Positions 53,778-64,000 of a stretch of 64,000 bases of DNA are shown one piece after another; positions within the stretch are counted from its first letter, which is position 1, and the number at the start of each line of letters is the position of its first letter. The stretch spans positions 6,813,485-6,877,484 of the forward strand of contig OY986968.1 of the NCBI GenBank assembly GCA_963920575.1, given 5' to 3'. The notes beneath the pieces were generated by a model. The model was not told the DNA's origin, did not search any database, and worked only from the letters and a program-made list of their open reading frames with translations. Source of the stretch: Narthecium ossifragum (taxonomy: Eukaryota > Streptophyta > Magnoliopsida > Dioscoreales > Nartheciaceae). Both the position numbers and the translations under genes were made by a program.

Positions 53778-56700
53778 CATACGCACAAGAATAACATTAC
53801 AAGTATGCAACAAGATGGCACAACAATATACATGACCGGGCGTGGCATTCAGCTCGCCAAAAGGGTAGGCATAGCAAAGGTTTAAGCAACAACTAAAATA
53901 TTTTAATAGGACAATGGCGCCCATAGGCCGTTAACAAGCAACTACACATGAACCTAAGTTTCGGCATTACGACGACATTCACAGTCGTCAACCGAAATTG
54001 CTACAAAAGGGATACAACCCCGGCTAACAATTAATAACAACATCAGTAAATAAAATTTACATAAAACTATGGCACACTTTCGGCCCATTTATCTAAGCAT
54101 CCTAAAGGGCACAACTCCCTTGGTTCAACCATGAGCCCCACACGGGCTTAGATATATCTATGTACACATACATACAAGAGTTATTGTCACACCCCGACCC
54201 AGAAAACCCATTCAGGACGAGGCATGAGGGTTCCTATCTCTATTCATCTTCAATTGGCGCGATACAAATGCGGAAAGACGGATAATTTAAACAAATTATA
54301 ATCCAGAGGTAAACAAATACTCAATTAATAACATCAGTTGTACTATTCAATATTTGATACAAAAATCTTCCAAGGATAGATACAATTCATAATCCCAAAA
54401 GTCCTCGAAATGTTTACAGCATATAAATTATCAAAAAGGTACAACAGTTTTATCCTCCAGCAAAACCACAAGCGCCTCTGGATGTACTCGCGCCGCCAAA
54501 GGCTGATCCCGCCGGCTCCACAGACGAAGAACTGGCGCCTGCACCTGCAAACGCAGCCCGGGTAGGGGTGAGCGATAAGCTCAGTAGGGTTCTACTCTAT
54601 GGCACACAGAAGGGAGAAAAACAACAACAATGTTCTCTCCCCGCTCAAGTCTAAGGAATGCCACGGGGTTCCACGACCCCTGCCGACTACCCCAAGGATC
54701 CTACTCTTCTCAACCGACCATGCTGGGATACATCAACCAAACACGCTGGGAGGAAACAGAGAACCAGAACCAGTAGGATCACCCTTACCCAGCAGGAAGC
54801 CACTGCCTGGGGACCATGTCAGGGGCACCGACAACCATCCTTAGCCCTTGGCCTTGGGAGACCAACACGACCTCTAAACCTCAACACTGATCAAAGCCAG
54901 CTATCGCAAAAATCCTCAACAACAAGAGATTCGATGATACAAGATCACACCCTACTCCTGGCTACCCAGCCACGGTCCTAAGGCTAGATCCGAGCTACCC
55001 GAGAGCCTCGGATCGGCGACCCAAACCATCGGCCGCCTAACCTCATATGCCTCTAATGCACACAATGCATGAACCTATGCAAACATCTATCCTAGATGTC
55101 TCTACATGCCACAACATCAGTTATAGGTTCAACAGATATACAATAGCCCTCGGAACTCGCCGGCAAGAGGCTAAGGTTCCACAATTTCACATTAGCTAAC
55201 ACTCAGGGCTAGCTAATGGCTAAGCAAACAATTAAGAATCTAAGTACCAATCAACTATGTATTTAAATGCAACCCAAACCATCAATTTACAAAAAAGGAA
55301 TCAACATGCGATTCAATCCTTAATCTCAATGGAAAACCCCTGAAAGCTTCATGAAAATGTCAAGCCAACCTCCAAACATGTTTAGATAACAAACTCAAGT
55401 GAAAGACATTCAAGAAAAACCAGAAAACACTGTTCAAGGGCCCACGGTCGATATGACGGTCGTTCCGACGGTCGACCGTGAGACCACGGTCGATGTCACG
55501 GTCGATCCGGCGATCGACCGTAGGACCAAAACGAGGAAAACCCTATGGGCGACGGTCGATCCACCCATCGACCCTAGGAAGCCCAAAACGGGACAGAGCC
55601 TCACGGACAATGCGACGGTCGATCCGCCGGTCGACTGTGAGGCGGGATGAAAAAGGGACAGAGCCCGCGGTCGATCGATCTATCGACCGTGGGAATCCAA
55701 AATCCCGACAGAGCCTGACGGACGATGCGAAGGTCGATCCGCCGGTCGACCGTCAGGCCCAGAAAGAGTGTAACAGTTCCTCAGAACAGTGCCGGAAATC
55801 CAATTTCTTGGATTTCAAGGATCAAATCCAGTTGGAAGTTGATGAAACTTTGCAAGCATGTGTAATTAACGATGGGAAAACCAATGGTATGAAGAAATCA
55901 CATTTTTTATGGTTAAATCTCCTATCTAGGTCGAAACGGGCGAAAACCGGCAAAACGGCGATAATACGAAAACCAGCCGTTGGAATACGGAAATCGCGAG
56001 GTAGGAATACTTCAAAGCATCTATAACACATGCACAATGAACTACACAACATTCTAACAAGTATTCCTACAGCGAAAAGGCATTAAACCTATCCTAGGAG
56101 AACCCGATCCTAAGATCGAGGTAGAAACACCTACTTGAGCAAGTAGGGTAGCTCCTCCGCGCGTCCAACCAGTCAAGCCGCCAAGATCCGCGCTCCGAAG
56201 CCCGCGTCTCTTAGCCCTAGCTCAGCCGAAGGAGAGAGAATGAGAGAAAACGACAGGAGAAGAGAAGGAAAGAGAGAGAAAGGGACCGGGCTTATATAGA
56301 GATCAGGATCGATCTCAACCGTCTGATTTGATCTTTCCCGATCGAGCTCCGATCTTCTGATCGGATGCACCCTAGAGATTCTAATCAAACACATACATCA
56401 ATCCAAGGCCGTGGGTGCAACGCGGGTGTGAAACCGACCACCAGAGGGCACATTTACCAAAATGCCCCCGGGGTCCAAACCGCCACACGATCGTCCGATC
56501 GTGTCCGACGTGGAAACAAACCAACAAGAAACCGGCTCTCGACCCACGCGGTGGAGTCAGGTCGGAGGGACAGGCCCTCACAGTTATGGATATAACTATA
56601 CAGGATTCACCGATTTAAAAACTAATTAGGGAAAAGTTAGAAACCAATAAAATAAGTCGATAAACAAAACCCATTAAAGCTCTAGGAATGCTGACTTCAT

Positions 56701-57990
56701 CATTTAAGAGGAATTGCACATAATTAATAAACAAAACCCATTAAAGCTCTTAATTCAGTTTAGTACACTAGGCTATAGTTAAAGAGAAAGAAAAGTCATC
56801 GATTCGATACCCAAACAACGTCCAATCTGAAATTAAACTTGGTCAGATGTAGATTAACATGCTAGGATCATCGTATCCAAAATATGAATTGATTTAATGG
56901 CTAACCTTCCATGAAATCACTAATTAATTCACAAGTTACGGCCTCGTCGCAGATCGGAAGAGAAATCACCATAAATTGTAGAATACGTAGAAAATTATGA
57001 AACTAGTTCGATTGGAAAGTAAATCCACGGATCTACAACTGTTCTGTTCATAATCAGACGAGATCATGCATTTACGAGTCAGAAACTGAGCTCGAACAGC
57101 TCAGTTCAAATGAAGAACAGAGCTTCGATAGAAATCTGGGAATAAGTTGCTAAAAAACCGATTAAAATCCAAATCAATTCATTCAAAACTCAAGACAGTA
57201 CTTAAACTACCCTAGGAGCATCACTTAGCAAGAAGATATCAAAGAATTAAAGGTTCAAACACATAATAACTCTTAATCAAAGTCCTAGCTTGAAAACCCA
57301 CTGCTAAGCTAATCCTTGGTTAATCTGTCGTCAACCTTGCTACTCCACCTCCTCCCTCGTCGTGGGATACCTCCAAGCCGTCGGGGAGGCTGCCAAAGTC
57401 CGCCAGGCACTCCCTTGCCAATAGCCGTCGCCGGAGAAGAAGGGAAAATAGGGGGAGAAGAGCCGCAGTGGGAAGGGAAAGGAAGGAAGAAGAAGGGGGG
57501 AGGGGGGCCTCGCTAAGGGGACGCTGCCGGAGTCCTCTCACGCCCGCAGTCGTCGCCGAAGAAGGAAGAGAAGGGCTGTCGTGGGAGAGAGAAAGGGAAG
57601 GAGAGAGAAGGGACCCCCGCCGCCACCGCCTCCAACTCGCCGAAGCTCCCCCTCTCATGCCGCCTCACTCGCGTCAGGAAGGAAGAGGGGAAGGGATCAC
57701 GCGGGAACATGGGAACAGAGAAGAGAAAAGGAAAGAAGAAGAAGGGAGGCTCAGGGTACTTATCAGGTTCCGCGCCGACTTGCTACAGTAACCGACCTAG
57801 GATTCTAGCAAACACATATAACATTCAAGGCAGTGTGTGCACAACACGGTTGTGAAATCGACCAACAAGATGTAATTTATCAAATTGCCCTTCGGGTCTT
57901 CGCGATCAACCCGATCGCGAAACAAGGCCAAACCGGACCAGACCCTCGACCTAACGCGGTCGGACCGGGTTGGAGGAACGGGTCCTCACA
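53778..57990 (-). mobile_element. Older LTR, split by a solo-LTR insertion
   Basis: On the minus strand it begins TGTGAGGACCCGTTCCTCC (57990) and follows the start of the LTR at 60589. It continues to 56583, is interrupted by the solo LTR 54185-56582, and resumes at 54184 with sequence matching the later LTR part ('gccatcttgttgcata'). It ends at 53778 against the oppositely oriented LTR. Its G/A-rich tract (57430-57760) corresponds to the leader region of these LTRs. Confidence 0.65.
54185..56582 (-). mobile_element. Solo LTR, 2398 bp, Tekay-like
   Basis: Minus-strand ends are TGTGAGGGCCTG and GGGTCGGGGTGTGACA. Perfect 5-bp duplication GTTAT on both sides (54180-54184 and 56583-56587). No internal region is present. 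The middle (55440-55770) holds an array of ACGGTCGAT / CGATCGACCGT palindromes. It shares the 'cagcccgggtaggggtgagc' block with the other LTRs of this type. Confidence 0.92.
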
Positions 57991-58490
57991 TGCCAATTAT
58001 CTTCAACCATGTATCCATAATAGTTTGACATAGATACTAGCTTTACATGGTTGATGAGCCCACACGGTAGCTATGCACGACACATTTAGAAGAGATCAAT
58101 TAGATGACTCTTTGCGAAAAAAAAAAACCCATAATTTTTTGCTCTAATTAGAAAACTGTTTTTTGGACAGATTTTGCTGAAAATATTTTTCCTATAATTC
58201 AAGTTCTGTACCTCACGGATTATACAACTGTTAGATAATATGTCTTTACACCTGACATTACGGTTAGTATGAAATTCAATTTTTCAGTGCATGTGACATG
58301 ATTGTCTAGTAGTGTGCATGTTTACTGTGTGCTTAGTTTCTAGTTAATGAATGAGTTTTAAAGTTTAGAACCTAACACTCTTAGATTAACTAGATGCTTA
58401 TATAGTATTAACATATAAGATAGAACTACATTATGTTTTATTCATGATACAGTACAAGTGTCTTGATTAATTATACCAAATTCTATGCAG
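57991..58490. other. No recognisable feature
   Basis: AT-rich sequence without supportable ORFs, ending in a good splice-acceptor-like 'ttctatgcag'. Confidence 0.4.
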
Positions 58491-58693
58491 TGGAGGTTGA
58501 CAATTCATTAGAAAGTGTGTTGGTCTATAAGATGAAAGATGGGCTTGCATACTCACAATATGTGGAGAAAGCTCTTCTATCTTTCTGTGAAATTGGGATT
58601 CAGCTACACATAGATCGGAAAATGAAAATCTTGCTTGATTCTCTTCCTGAGTGTTTGGAAGTAGCTGCTAAGGAGCTAAAGAGGGGGGCTTAG
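58491..58693 (+). pseudogene. Unrecognised last-exon-like ORF
   Basis: After a pyrimidine-containing acceptor-like sequence (TTCTATGCAG) an open frame runs 67 codons to TAG: VEVDNSLESVLVYKMKDGLA, VEKALLSFCEIGIQLHID, then ILLDSLPECLEVAAKELKRG. The composition is that of a real, mostly helical protein. I do not recognise the family. No upstream exon was found within the spacer, so it may be an isolated fragment of a gene or of a transposon ORF. Confidence 0.35.
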
Positions 58694-58722
58694 CTCTGGA
58701 TCCCGCCTGCTTGCAGAAATGA

Positions 58723-59151
58723 ATGGATCAGAAGCAACTTGATGGCTTAGGTTTCAACAATATAACTAGAAAGATAGAAGAGATGAAGCGAAATGTTCAA
58801 AGAAACATAAATCGCTCAACATCTCTTTCATATGCTCACAATTATCAAAGTGAAAGAAAAACAAATCACGATGAAGACAAGTTTCCATATATAAGGAAGA
58901 TGGATGATGTGATATTTAAAAGATGTATTCGTGACATGATTCTTGAAGATGTCTATAGTTCTTCTTGTGCACTTCTAGCTAAGCATGGAGAGGATTTTCT
59001 TAGCGAGTTTTCTAATACTAAATCTGATCTCACTAACCCTCTTAGTGACAATTATGTGACTGAATCAGATGAGCCTGAAGAGGATCTTAGACATGTCTCT
59101 GAGATTGAGTCTAATGGCACCCCTCTTCCTAAGAAATCCAAGCTACACTAG
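58723..59151 (+). CDS. Unrecognised 142-codon ORF
   Basis: ATG at 58723, 30 bp after the previous stop and in a different frame, to TAG at 59149. The protein is charged (NNITRKIEEMKRNVQRNINR; MIRD-like segment CIRDMILEDVYSSSCALLAK; acidic tail VTESDEPEEDLRHVSEIES ending KKSKLH) with a possible basic nuclear-type end. No domain known to me. It could be the next part of the same broken gene as 58491-58693, or a transposon accessory ORF. Codon use is not obviously random. Confidence 0.35.
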   Translation: MDQKQLDGLGFNNITRKIEEMKRNVQRNINRSTSLSYAHNYQSERKTNHDEDKFPYIRKMDDVIFKRCIRDMILEDVYSSSCALLAKHGEDFLSEFSNTKSDLTNPLSDNYVTESDEPEEDLRHVSEIESNGTPLPKKSKLH

Positions 59152-59524
59152 GGCATAGATTGATCTGAATCACTTGTTGTATTTGTGAATACTATCTTTA
59201 TGCTCGTTATATATGTAAATATCATGTTAATTAATGAAGATTTCTTTAGTTTTGTTGTATGTGAGCATGATATCATATCTTATTAAGTGGGAATATTAGA
59301 TTTGGAATTTCTTTTTCACCTAATAGCTGAACTCTTGCGCAATTGTGGATTAAGTATTAATAATTTGGCTGTGTGTTTAGGAATTGATAGAATGTTATAT
59401 ATATTCTTTATCGTTACTATTACATATGTTAGATTATTTTTACTTAATTCAAGAAATTGCAGCAAGATTCTATAATTTTTTATTGTGCTAGTTCCTTATG
59501 TTAATTTGTTGTCTCTAAATTAGA
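59152..59524. other. No recognisable feature
   Basis: AT-rich spacer before the copia gag. No primer-binding site or LTR could be seen here, so the 5' end of that element is missing or diverged. Confidence 0.4.
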
Positions 59525-60588
59525 ATGGCTGCAACAAAGAGCATTGTTTCTGATTTGAATCAGGGAGACAAACTGAATAAGAAAAACTATGATATATGGC
59601 ATAGGAAAATTCAATACCTGCTGGAAGAACAGGACATGCTGGAAACAATAACACAAATTATGGCTGAACTTAAGCAAGGCACATCAGCCCAGCATAGGCG
59701 TAGTTTAGAACTCTATCAAGCTTATAAGCGCAAGGATAGAGTTGCTCGCATATTAATGCTGAGCAACATAAGAAATGACTTGATGCTTCGTTTTGAAAAA
59801 GCATCGTTCGGCCATGGCTATTTGGGATGCTGTTAAAGTCCAATATGGAGGAACTTCCACTACTCGACTTCATCAGTTAACCCTCAATTTCGATAGGTAC
59901 AAGAAGCGCCAACATCATTCGATGAGGCAGCATCTGACGATCATGTCAAATATGATCGGTGAATTGAGGATTGTTGGACATGAAATGACTGACGAACAGC
60001 AAGTTGCAGCAGTAATCCGCACTTTGCCTAGTTCTTGGGAACATATGAAGACTAATCTTACCATAATGACAACATCAAGACTTTTGATGATGTTGCACGT
60101 CATGTCGAGTTAAAAGAAGATCGTCTTCATGCTGAGAAACCTATTGATGAAGCTTTTATGATTGAATCCTCATCGCGAAAGGCTTCGGGTTTTAAACGCA
60201 AACGAGTTAAAGGTAAAAATTTCAAAAGTAAAGACAAAGTGGATGGACTTGGTCCAAAGAATGACAAGCGCAAGAGAGGCAAACGAGGTGGCAACAAAAA
60301 CAAGAAGGTCAAGAATTGCTTTAACTGTGGCAAGTTGGGACACTTCGCTCGTGAAAGCACATAGTCGAAGGTACTATATGCTATGCCTACTCCCTCTAAC
60401 TTATTTGTTAGTAGCTGTTTGATGTTGGCTGAAATTATTCCTTTCTGGACTGTAGACTCGGCAGCAACATACCATATAGCAAGGGATAGGACCACCTTCG
60501 TGGAATTTCATCGATTAACGAAGGGAAGTAGACGCATATACATGGGGAATAATGCGTCCGCTAAAGTGCTTGGGATCGGTACCTGCAA
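59525..60588 (+). pseudogene. Copia gag and protease start
   Basis: ATG at 59525 begins a copia gag: NKKNYDIWHRKIQYLLEEQD, RKDRVARILMLSNIRNDLML. A frame change near 59810 leads to AIWDAVKVQYGGTSTTRLHQ, MRQHLTIMSNMIGELR and EQQVAAVIRTLPSSWEHM, then a Lys-rich region (60160-60310) and the zinc knuckle CFNCGKLGHFAREST, whose last Cys is Ser. TAG follows at 60362. Another open stretch has the protease region FWTVDSAATYHIARDRT (DSA in place of the usual DSG/DTG) and MGNNASAKVLGIGTC, where the solo LTR at 60589 interrupts it. Confidence 0.82.
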
Positions 60589-63170
60589 TGTGAGGACCCG
60601 TACCTCCAACCTGGTCCGACCGTGTTAGGTCGAGGGTCTAGGTTTGTGGTTTGGCTCGGTTGGCCTTGGTATGCGATCGGTTGATCACATCGCTGCTTTT
60701 GACCCCAGTGGCATTTTGGTAAATATGCTCCCTGGTGGTCAGTTTCACATTCGCGTTGCACACATGGCCTTTGATTGATGTATGTGTTTGATTAGAACCT
60801 TTAGGGCGCGTCCGATCGGAAGATCGGAGCTCGATCGGGAGAGATCGAATCGGACGGCTGTGATGGATTCCAGCTTTCTATTTAAGCCTTCCTCCTTTCT
60901 CTTTCTTTCTTCTTCTCCTGCGTTCTTTCTTCTCTCTCTCTCCTGCAGCTGGGTGCTAGGGCTTCGGAGCGCGGCTTTCGAGGAGCGGATTCCGGCGATC
61001 GGAGTTGAGGGATGCGTGGAGGAGCTGCCCTATCTCATCAAGTAGGTGTTTCTACCTCGATCTTAGGATCGGGTTCTCCTAGGATAGGTTTTATGTACTT
61101 TCGCTGTAGGAATACATGTTAGAATGTTGTGTAACTTGTAGCACTTGTGGTGTGGCTCGTTCTCCGTATTCCTACGTTGCGATTTCGGTATTTTAACGGC
61201 TAGTTTCCATTTTATCGCCGTTTATCGATTTTTGCCCGTTTTGACCTAAATTGGAGATTTAACCGTCCAAAATGTGATTTCTTCGCACCATTGGATTCCC
61301 TATCATCTTTTATGCATGCTTGCAGAGTTTCATCAAATTCCAACTTGAATTGATCCTTGAAATCCAAGAAATTGGATTTCCGGCACTGTTCTGATGAACT
61401 GTGCCTAAGGTCCAACGGTCGATCGGTGGATCGATCGTCAAGCGTGGATACGCTCTTTCGGGGCCTGACGGTCGACCGTCGCATCGTCCGTCAGGCTCTG
61501 TCGGGATTTTGGCCTCCCACGGTCGATGCGCCGATCGACCGTGGGCTTCCTCTTTGTTTTCATCCCGCCTCACGGTCGATCGTCGGATCGACCGTCGCAT
61601 CGTCCGTGAGGCTCTGTTTTGTTTTGGGCTTCCCATGGTCGATGCATCGATCGACCGTCACCCATGTGGTTTTCCCCGTTTTGGTCTCACAGTCGACCGT
61701 GATATCGACCGTGTCCTCACGGTCGACCGTCGGATCGACCGTTACATCGACCGTGGGGCCTTGAACATGGTTTTCTGGCTTTTCTTGGATGGCTTTCAAT
61801 CATGATTGATCTTTAAACATGTTGGGAAGTTTACAAGTGGATTTTGTAGAGTTTTCAAAGAATTTCTATCGAGTTTGAGGATCGATTCGAGAGATTCCCC
61901 TTTTGGGCAAATCTATGATTTTGATTGCATTTAATACATGTTGGTTGTAGTTAAATGCTTCTTTGACTGCCTAACCATTAGCTGGCTATGAGTGCTAGCT
62001 AATGAGGAATTGTGGAACCTTAGCCTGTTGCCGGCGAGTGCCGAGGGCTATTGTATAAATGTGGCCAGTTACCTGCGGGTAACTGTGGAACCTTAGTCTG
62101 TCAGGTGCAAGAGTGCACTGAAGACTATTGTATATCTGTGTTGAATGCTTTGCTCATATCTTTGTTGGTTAGCATAGTTTATCTGTATTTGAGGCCTTTG
62201 CTATGCTTACCCTTTGGCTAGCTGCAGGCTATGCCTGGCCCTGTATGATTATTGACATCTTGTTGCATGCTTATATCTCTTATCTGTGCCTGAGAATTGC
62301 ATGCATCTTGATTGCATTAGAGGCATCTGAGGTTAGGCGGGCAATGGTTTGGGTCGCCGATCCGAGGCTCTCGAGTAGCTCGGATCTAGCCTTAGGACCG
62401 CGGCTAGGTAGTCAGGATTAGGGTGTGATTATATAATCTGAATCTCTTGTTATTGAGGATTGGCAATAGTTGGCTCTGATCATTGTTTGAGGTTTAAAGG
62501 TTGTGTTGTCTTCCAAAGCCAAGTGTTAAGGATGGATGTTGATGCGTTCCTGATGTGTTTCCCCAAGGCTTGGTATTCCAGCTTGGGTAAGGGTGATCCT
62601 GCATGTTACTGTTCCTTGGCCTCCTGGTAACATGTTCAGGAGAGAGGTTTCATGGCAGGAGCCCTTGGGACATCAACTGGGTTATGGGACCCGTGGCATC
62701 CGTTAGACTTAGGCTGGTAGACAACACTGTTGTTGTTTTCCTCCTTTCAGTGTGCCGTAGAGTAGAACCCTACTGAGCTTATCGCTCACTCCTACCCGGG
62801 CTGCGTTTGCATGTGCAGGCGCCAGTTCTTCTTCGGTAGAGTCGGCGGGATCAGCTTTTGGTGGCGCCACTACATCCAGAGGTGCTTAAGGTTGCTGGAT
62901 GACGATTGTTGTACTTTTTACAGATTTTGTAAATTATGTACATTTCAAGGACTTTTGGGATTAATGTATAATATTCTTTCATTGGAAGATTTGTATCAAA
63001 TATTGAATAGTACAACTGATGTTAAGTAAATTAAATTTCTGTTTCACCTCTGGAATACGTTGTTTAAGTTTTTCTTTAATTCCGCTTTGTATCGCGCCAC
63101 TTGGAGATGAATAGTATAGGTTTCCCCTCACGCCTCGGCTCGGATGGGTTTTCTGGGTCGGGGTGTGACA
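60589..63170 (+). mobile_element. Solo LTR, 2582 bp, inside the copia element
   Basis: Begins TGTGAGGACCCGTACC and ends GGGTCGGGGTGTGACA, with perfect duplication TGCAA (60584-60588 and 63171-63175). No internal sequence. Leader region with C/T tract (60890-60950), palindromic ACGGTCGA array (61415-61760), 'ctcactcctacccgggctgc' block at 62787. Same family as 54185-56582, opposite orientation. Confidence 0.93.
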
Positions 63171-64000
63171 TGCAAGCTAGTGTTATAGGGTGGTCATACT
63201 CTACATCCTCATGATGTGCTTTACGCTCCGGAAGTTCGATGAAATTTAGTTTCTATGCTTGTTCTTATGAATTTAGGATTTCATGTTGTGTTTGTGAACA
63301 ACTATGTTAAGGTGTTTCTAGACGATGTTTACTATCGTTGTGGTTATGTGTTAGATGGTTTTATGGTGATGCACACCGTACCTCTTAATGTAATTGACAA
63401 TGCAACCATTTAGGTTGTTGGTAATTCTAGTATTGTGTTAGATGACAATCTTCTATGGCATGCTAGATTATGACATATTGGGTAGGATCGACATAATAGG
63501 TTGGCTAGAAAATGCATATTAGGCTCACTAGCTAAAGTCGATTTAGCAACTTGTGAGCATTGTCTTGCTGAAAAATCAACAATGTTACCATTTGGAAAAG
63601 CCAAAAGGGCCACAACACCATTGCAATTAATCCATTCTGATATCTGTGACCCAATGAATGTGAGGGCAGGCATGGAGCATTCTATTTCATCACATTTATA
63701 GATGATTTCACAAGATTTGGACACATTTATTTGATCTCTCATAAGTCTGAAGCATTAGATTACTTCATTCGTTATACTAAGTTGGTTGAGAATCAATTAA
63801 ACACAAATATCAAGTCCCTTAGGACTGATTGAAGTCATGAATATCTATCTAATCAATTTAAATGTTTTTGTGATGAAAAGGGCATAGCTAGACAGCTAAC
63901 TATTCCTTATACTCCATAACAAAATGGAGTAGCAGAAAGAAGAAATAGAACCCTATTAGACAAGGTTAGGTCAATGATGGCGCACACTAATTTGCCTATT
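63171..64000 (+). pseudogene. Copia protease end and integrase, partial
   Basis: Continues the copia frame directly after the target duplication: LHPHDVLYAPEVR, LVLMNLGFHVVFVNN, the integrase zinc region (WHARL ... HIG ... CEHCLAEKST), LQLIHSDICDPMNV, FIDDFTRFGHIYLISHKSEA, then HEYLSNQFKCFCDEKGIA and QNGVAERRNRTLLDKVRSMM, where the window ends. At least six in-frame stops occur, several where C-to-T change of CGA, CAA or CAG would explain them. Confidence 0.82.

Larger units (their letters stand above)
59525..64000 (+). mobile_element. Decayed Ty1/copia element, continues past the window
   Basis: Gag, zinc knuckle, protease start, then (after an intervening solo LTR) the protease end, integrase zinc-binding region and integrase core. 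The right edge of the window cuts the integrase. Multiple stops and frame changes show it is inactive. No LTR is seen on the left. Confidence 0.85.

Overview
The window is nuclear DNA of a flowering plant. The evidence is one spliced chalcone-isomerase-fold (FAP3-type) gene with GT-AG introns, surrounded by plant Ty1/copia and Ty3/gypsy LTR retrotransposons, L1-type LINE fragments, Mutator-like and hAT-like DNA elements, and a plant mobile domain (PMD) pseudogene. I cannot name the species from the sequence. There are no bacterial-style operons, rRNA, tRNA or CRISPR arrays that I can see. About nine tenths of the sequence I can explain is transposable-element derived, much of it nested.

Layout, left to right. 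(1) 201-6941: a minus-strand Tat-type Ty3/gypsy element with two LTRs, gag and protease but no RT/RNase H/integrase; where they should be there is an oppositely oriented, broken PMD gene. (2) 7251-8792: an LTR fragment. (3) 8896-20076: a Tekay/Del-type chromovirus with a complete but mutated gag-pol. Its 5' LTR carries a later solo-LTR insertion (10674-12406) and its 3' LTR is truncated against a LINE ORF1 fragment. (4) 21061-21243: a small hAT MITE with a perfect 8-bp duplication. (5) 22106-24637: a 2.5-kb element with 640-bp inverted arms carrying a captured, frameshifted piece of a TolB/WD40-like beta-propeller gene. (6) 24647-25820: the 3' end of a LINE. (7) 26568-30073 (minus): the FAP3-like gene in five exons, the only convincing host gene. 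(8) 30732-36366 (minus): a nearly intact Ty1/copia element with a GTTGC target duplication and one visible nonsense codon; its 3' LTR faces the FAP3 promoter. (9) 36571-37100: another LINE 3' end. (10) 38041-43070: a hAT-like shell holding the 3' part and LTR of a retroelement and a Mutator-like element (41194-42917) with a perfect 9-bp duplication. (11) 43071-50975: low-complexity sequence and several inverted-repeat elements (44.4-45.0, 46.5-48.1, 49.0-49.6 kb). (12) 50976-58000: a pile of LTR fragments, including a solo LTR (54185-56582, GTTAT duplication) inside an older LTR. (13) 58491-59151: two unrecognised short ORFs. (14) 59525-64000: a decayed copia element running off the window, interrupted by a solo LTR (60589-63170, TGCAA duplication).

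The parts do not form a pathway. The functional story is FAP3 (a plastid fatty-acid-binding CHI-fold protein) sitting in a dense retrotransposon landscape, with an LTR promoter pointing at it from about 0.66 kb upstream of its proposed start. The least explained signal is a recurrent array of short CGATCG- or GGTCGA-centred palindromes inside the transcribed part of LTRs from at least two clearly different element families.
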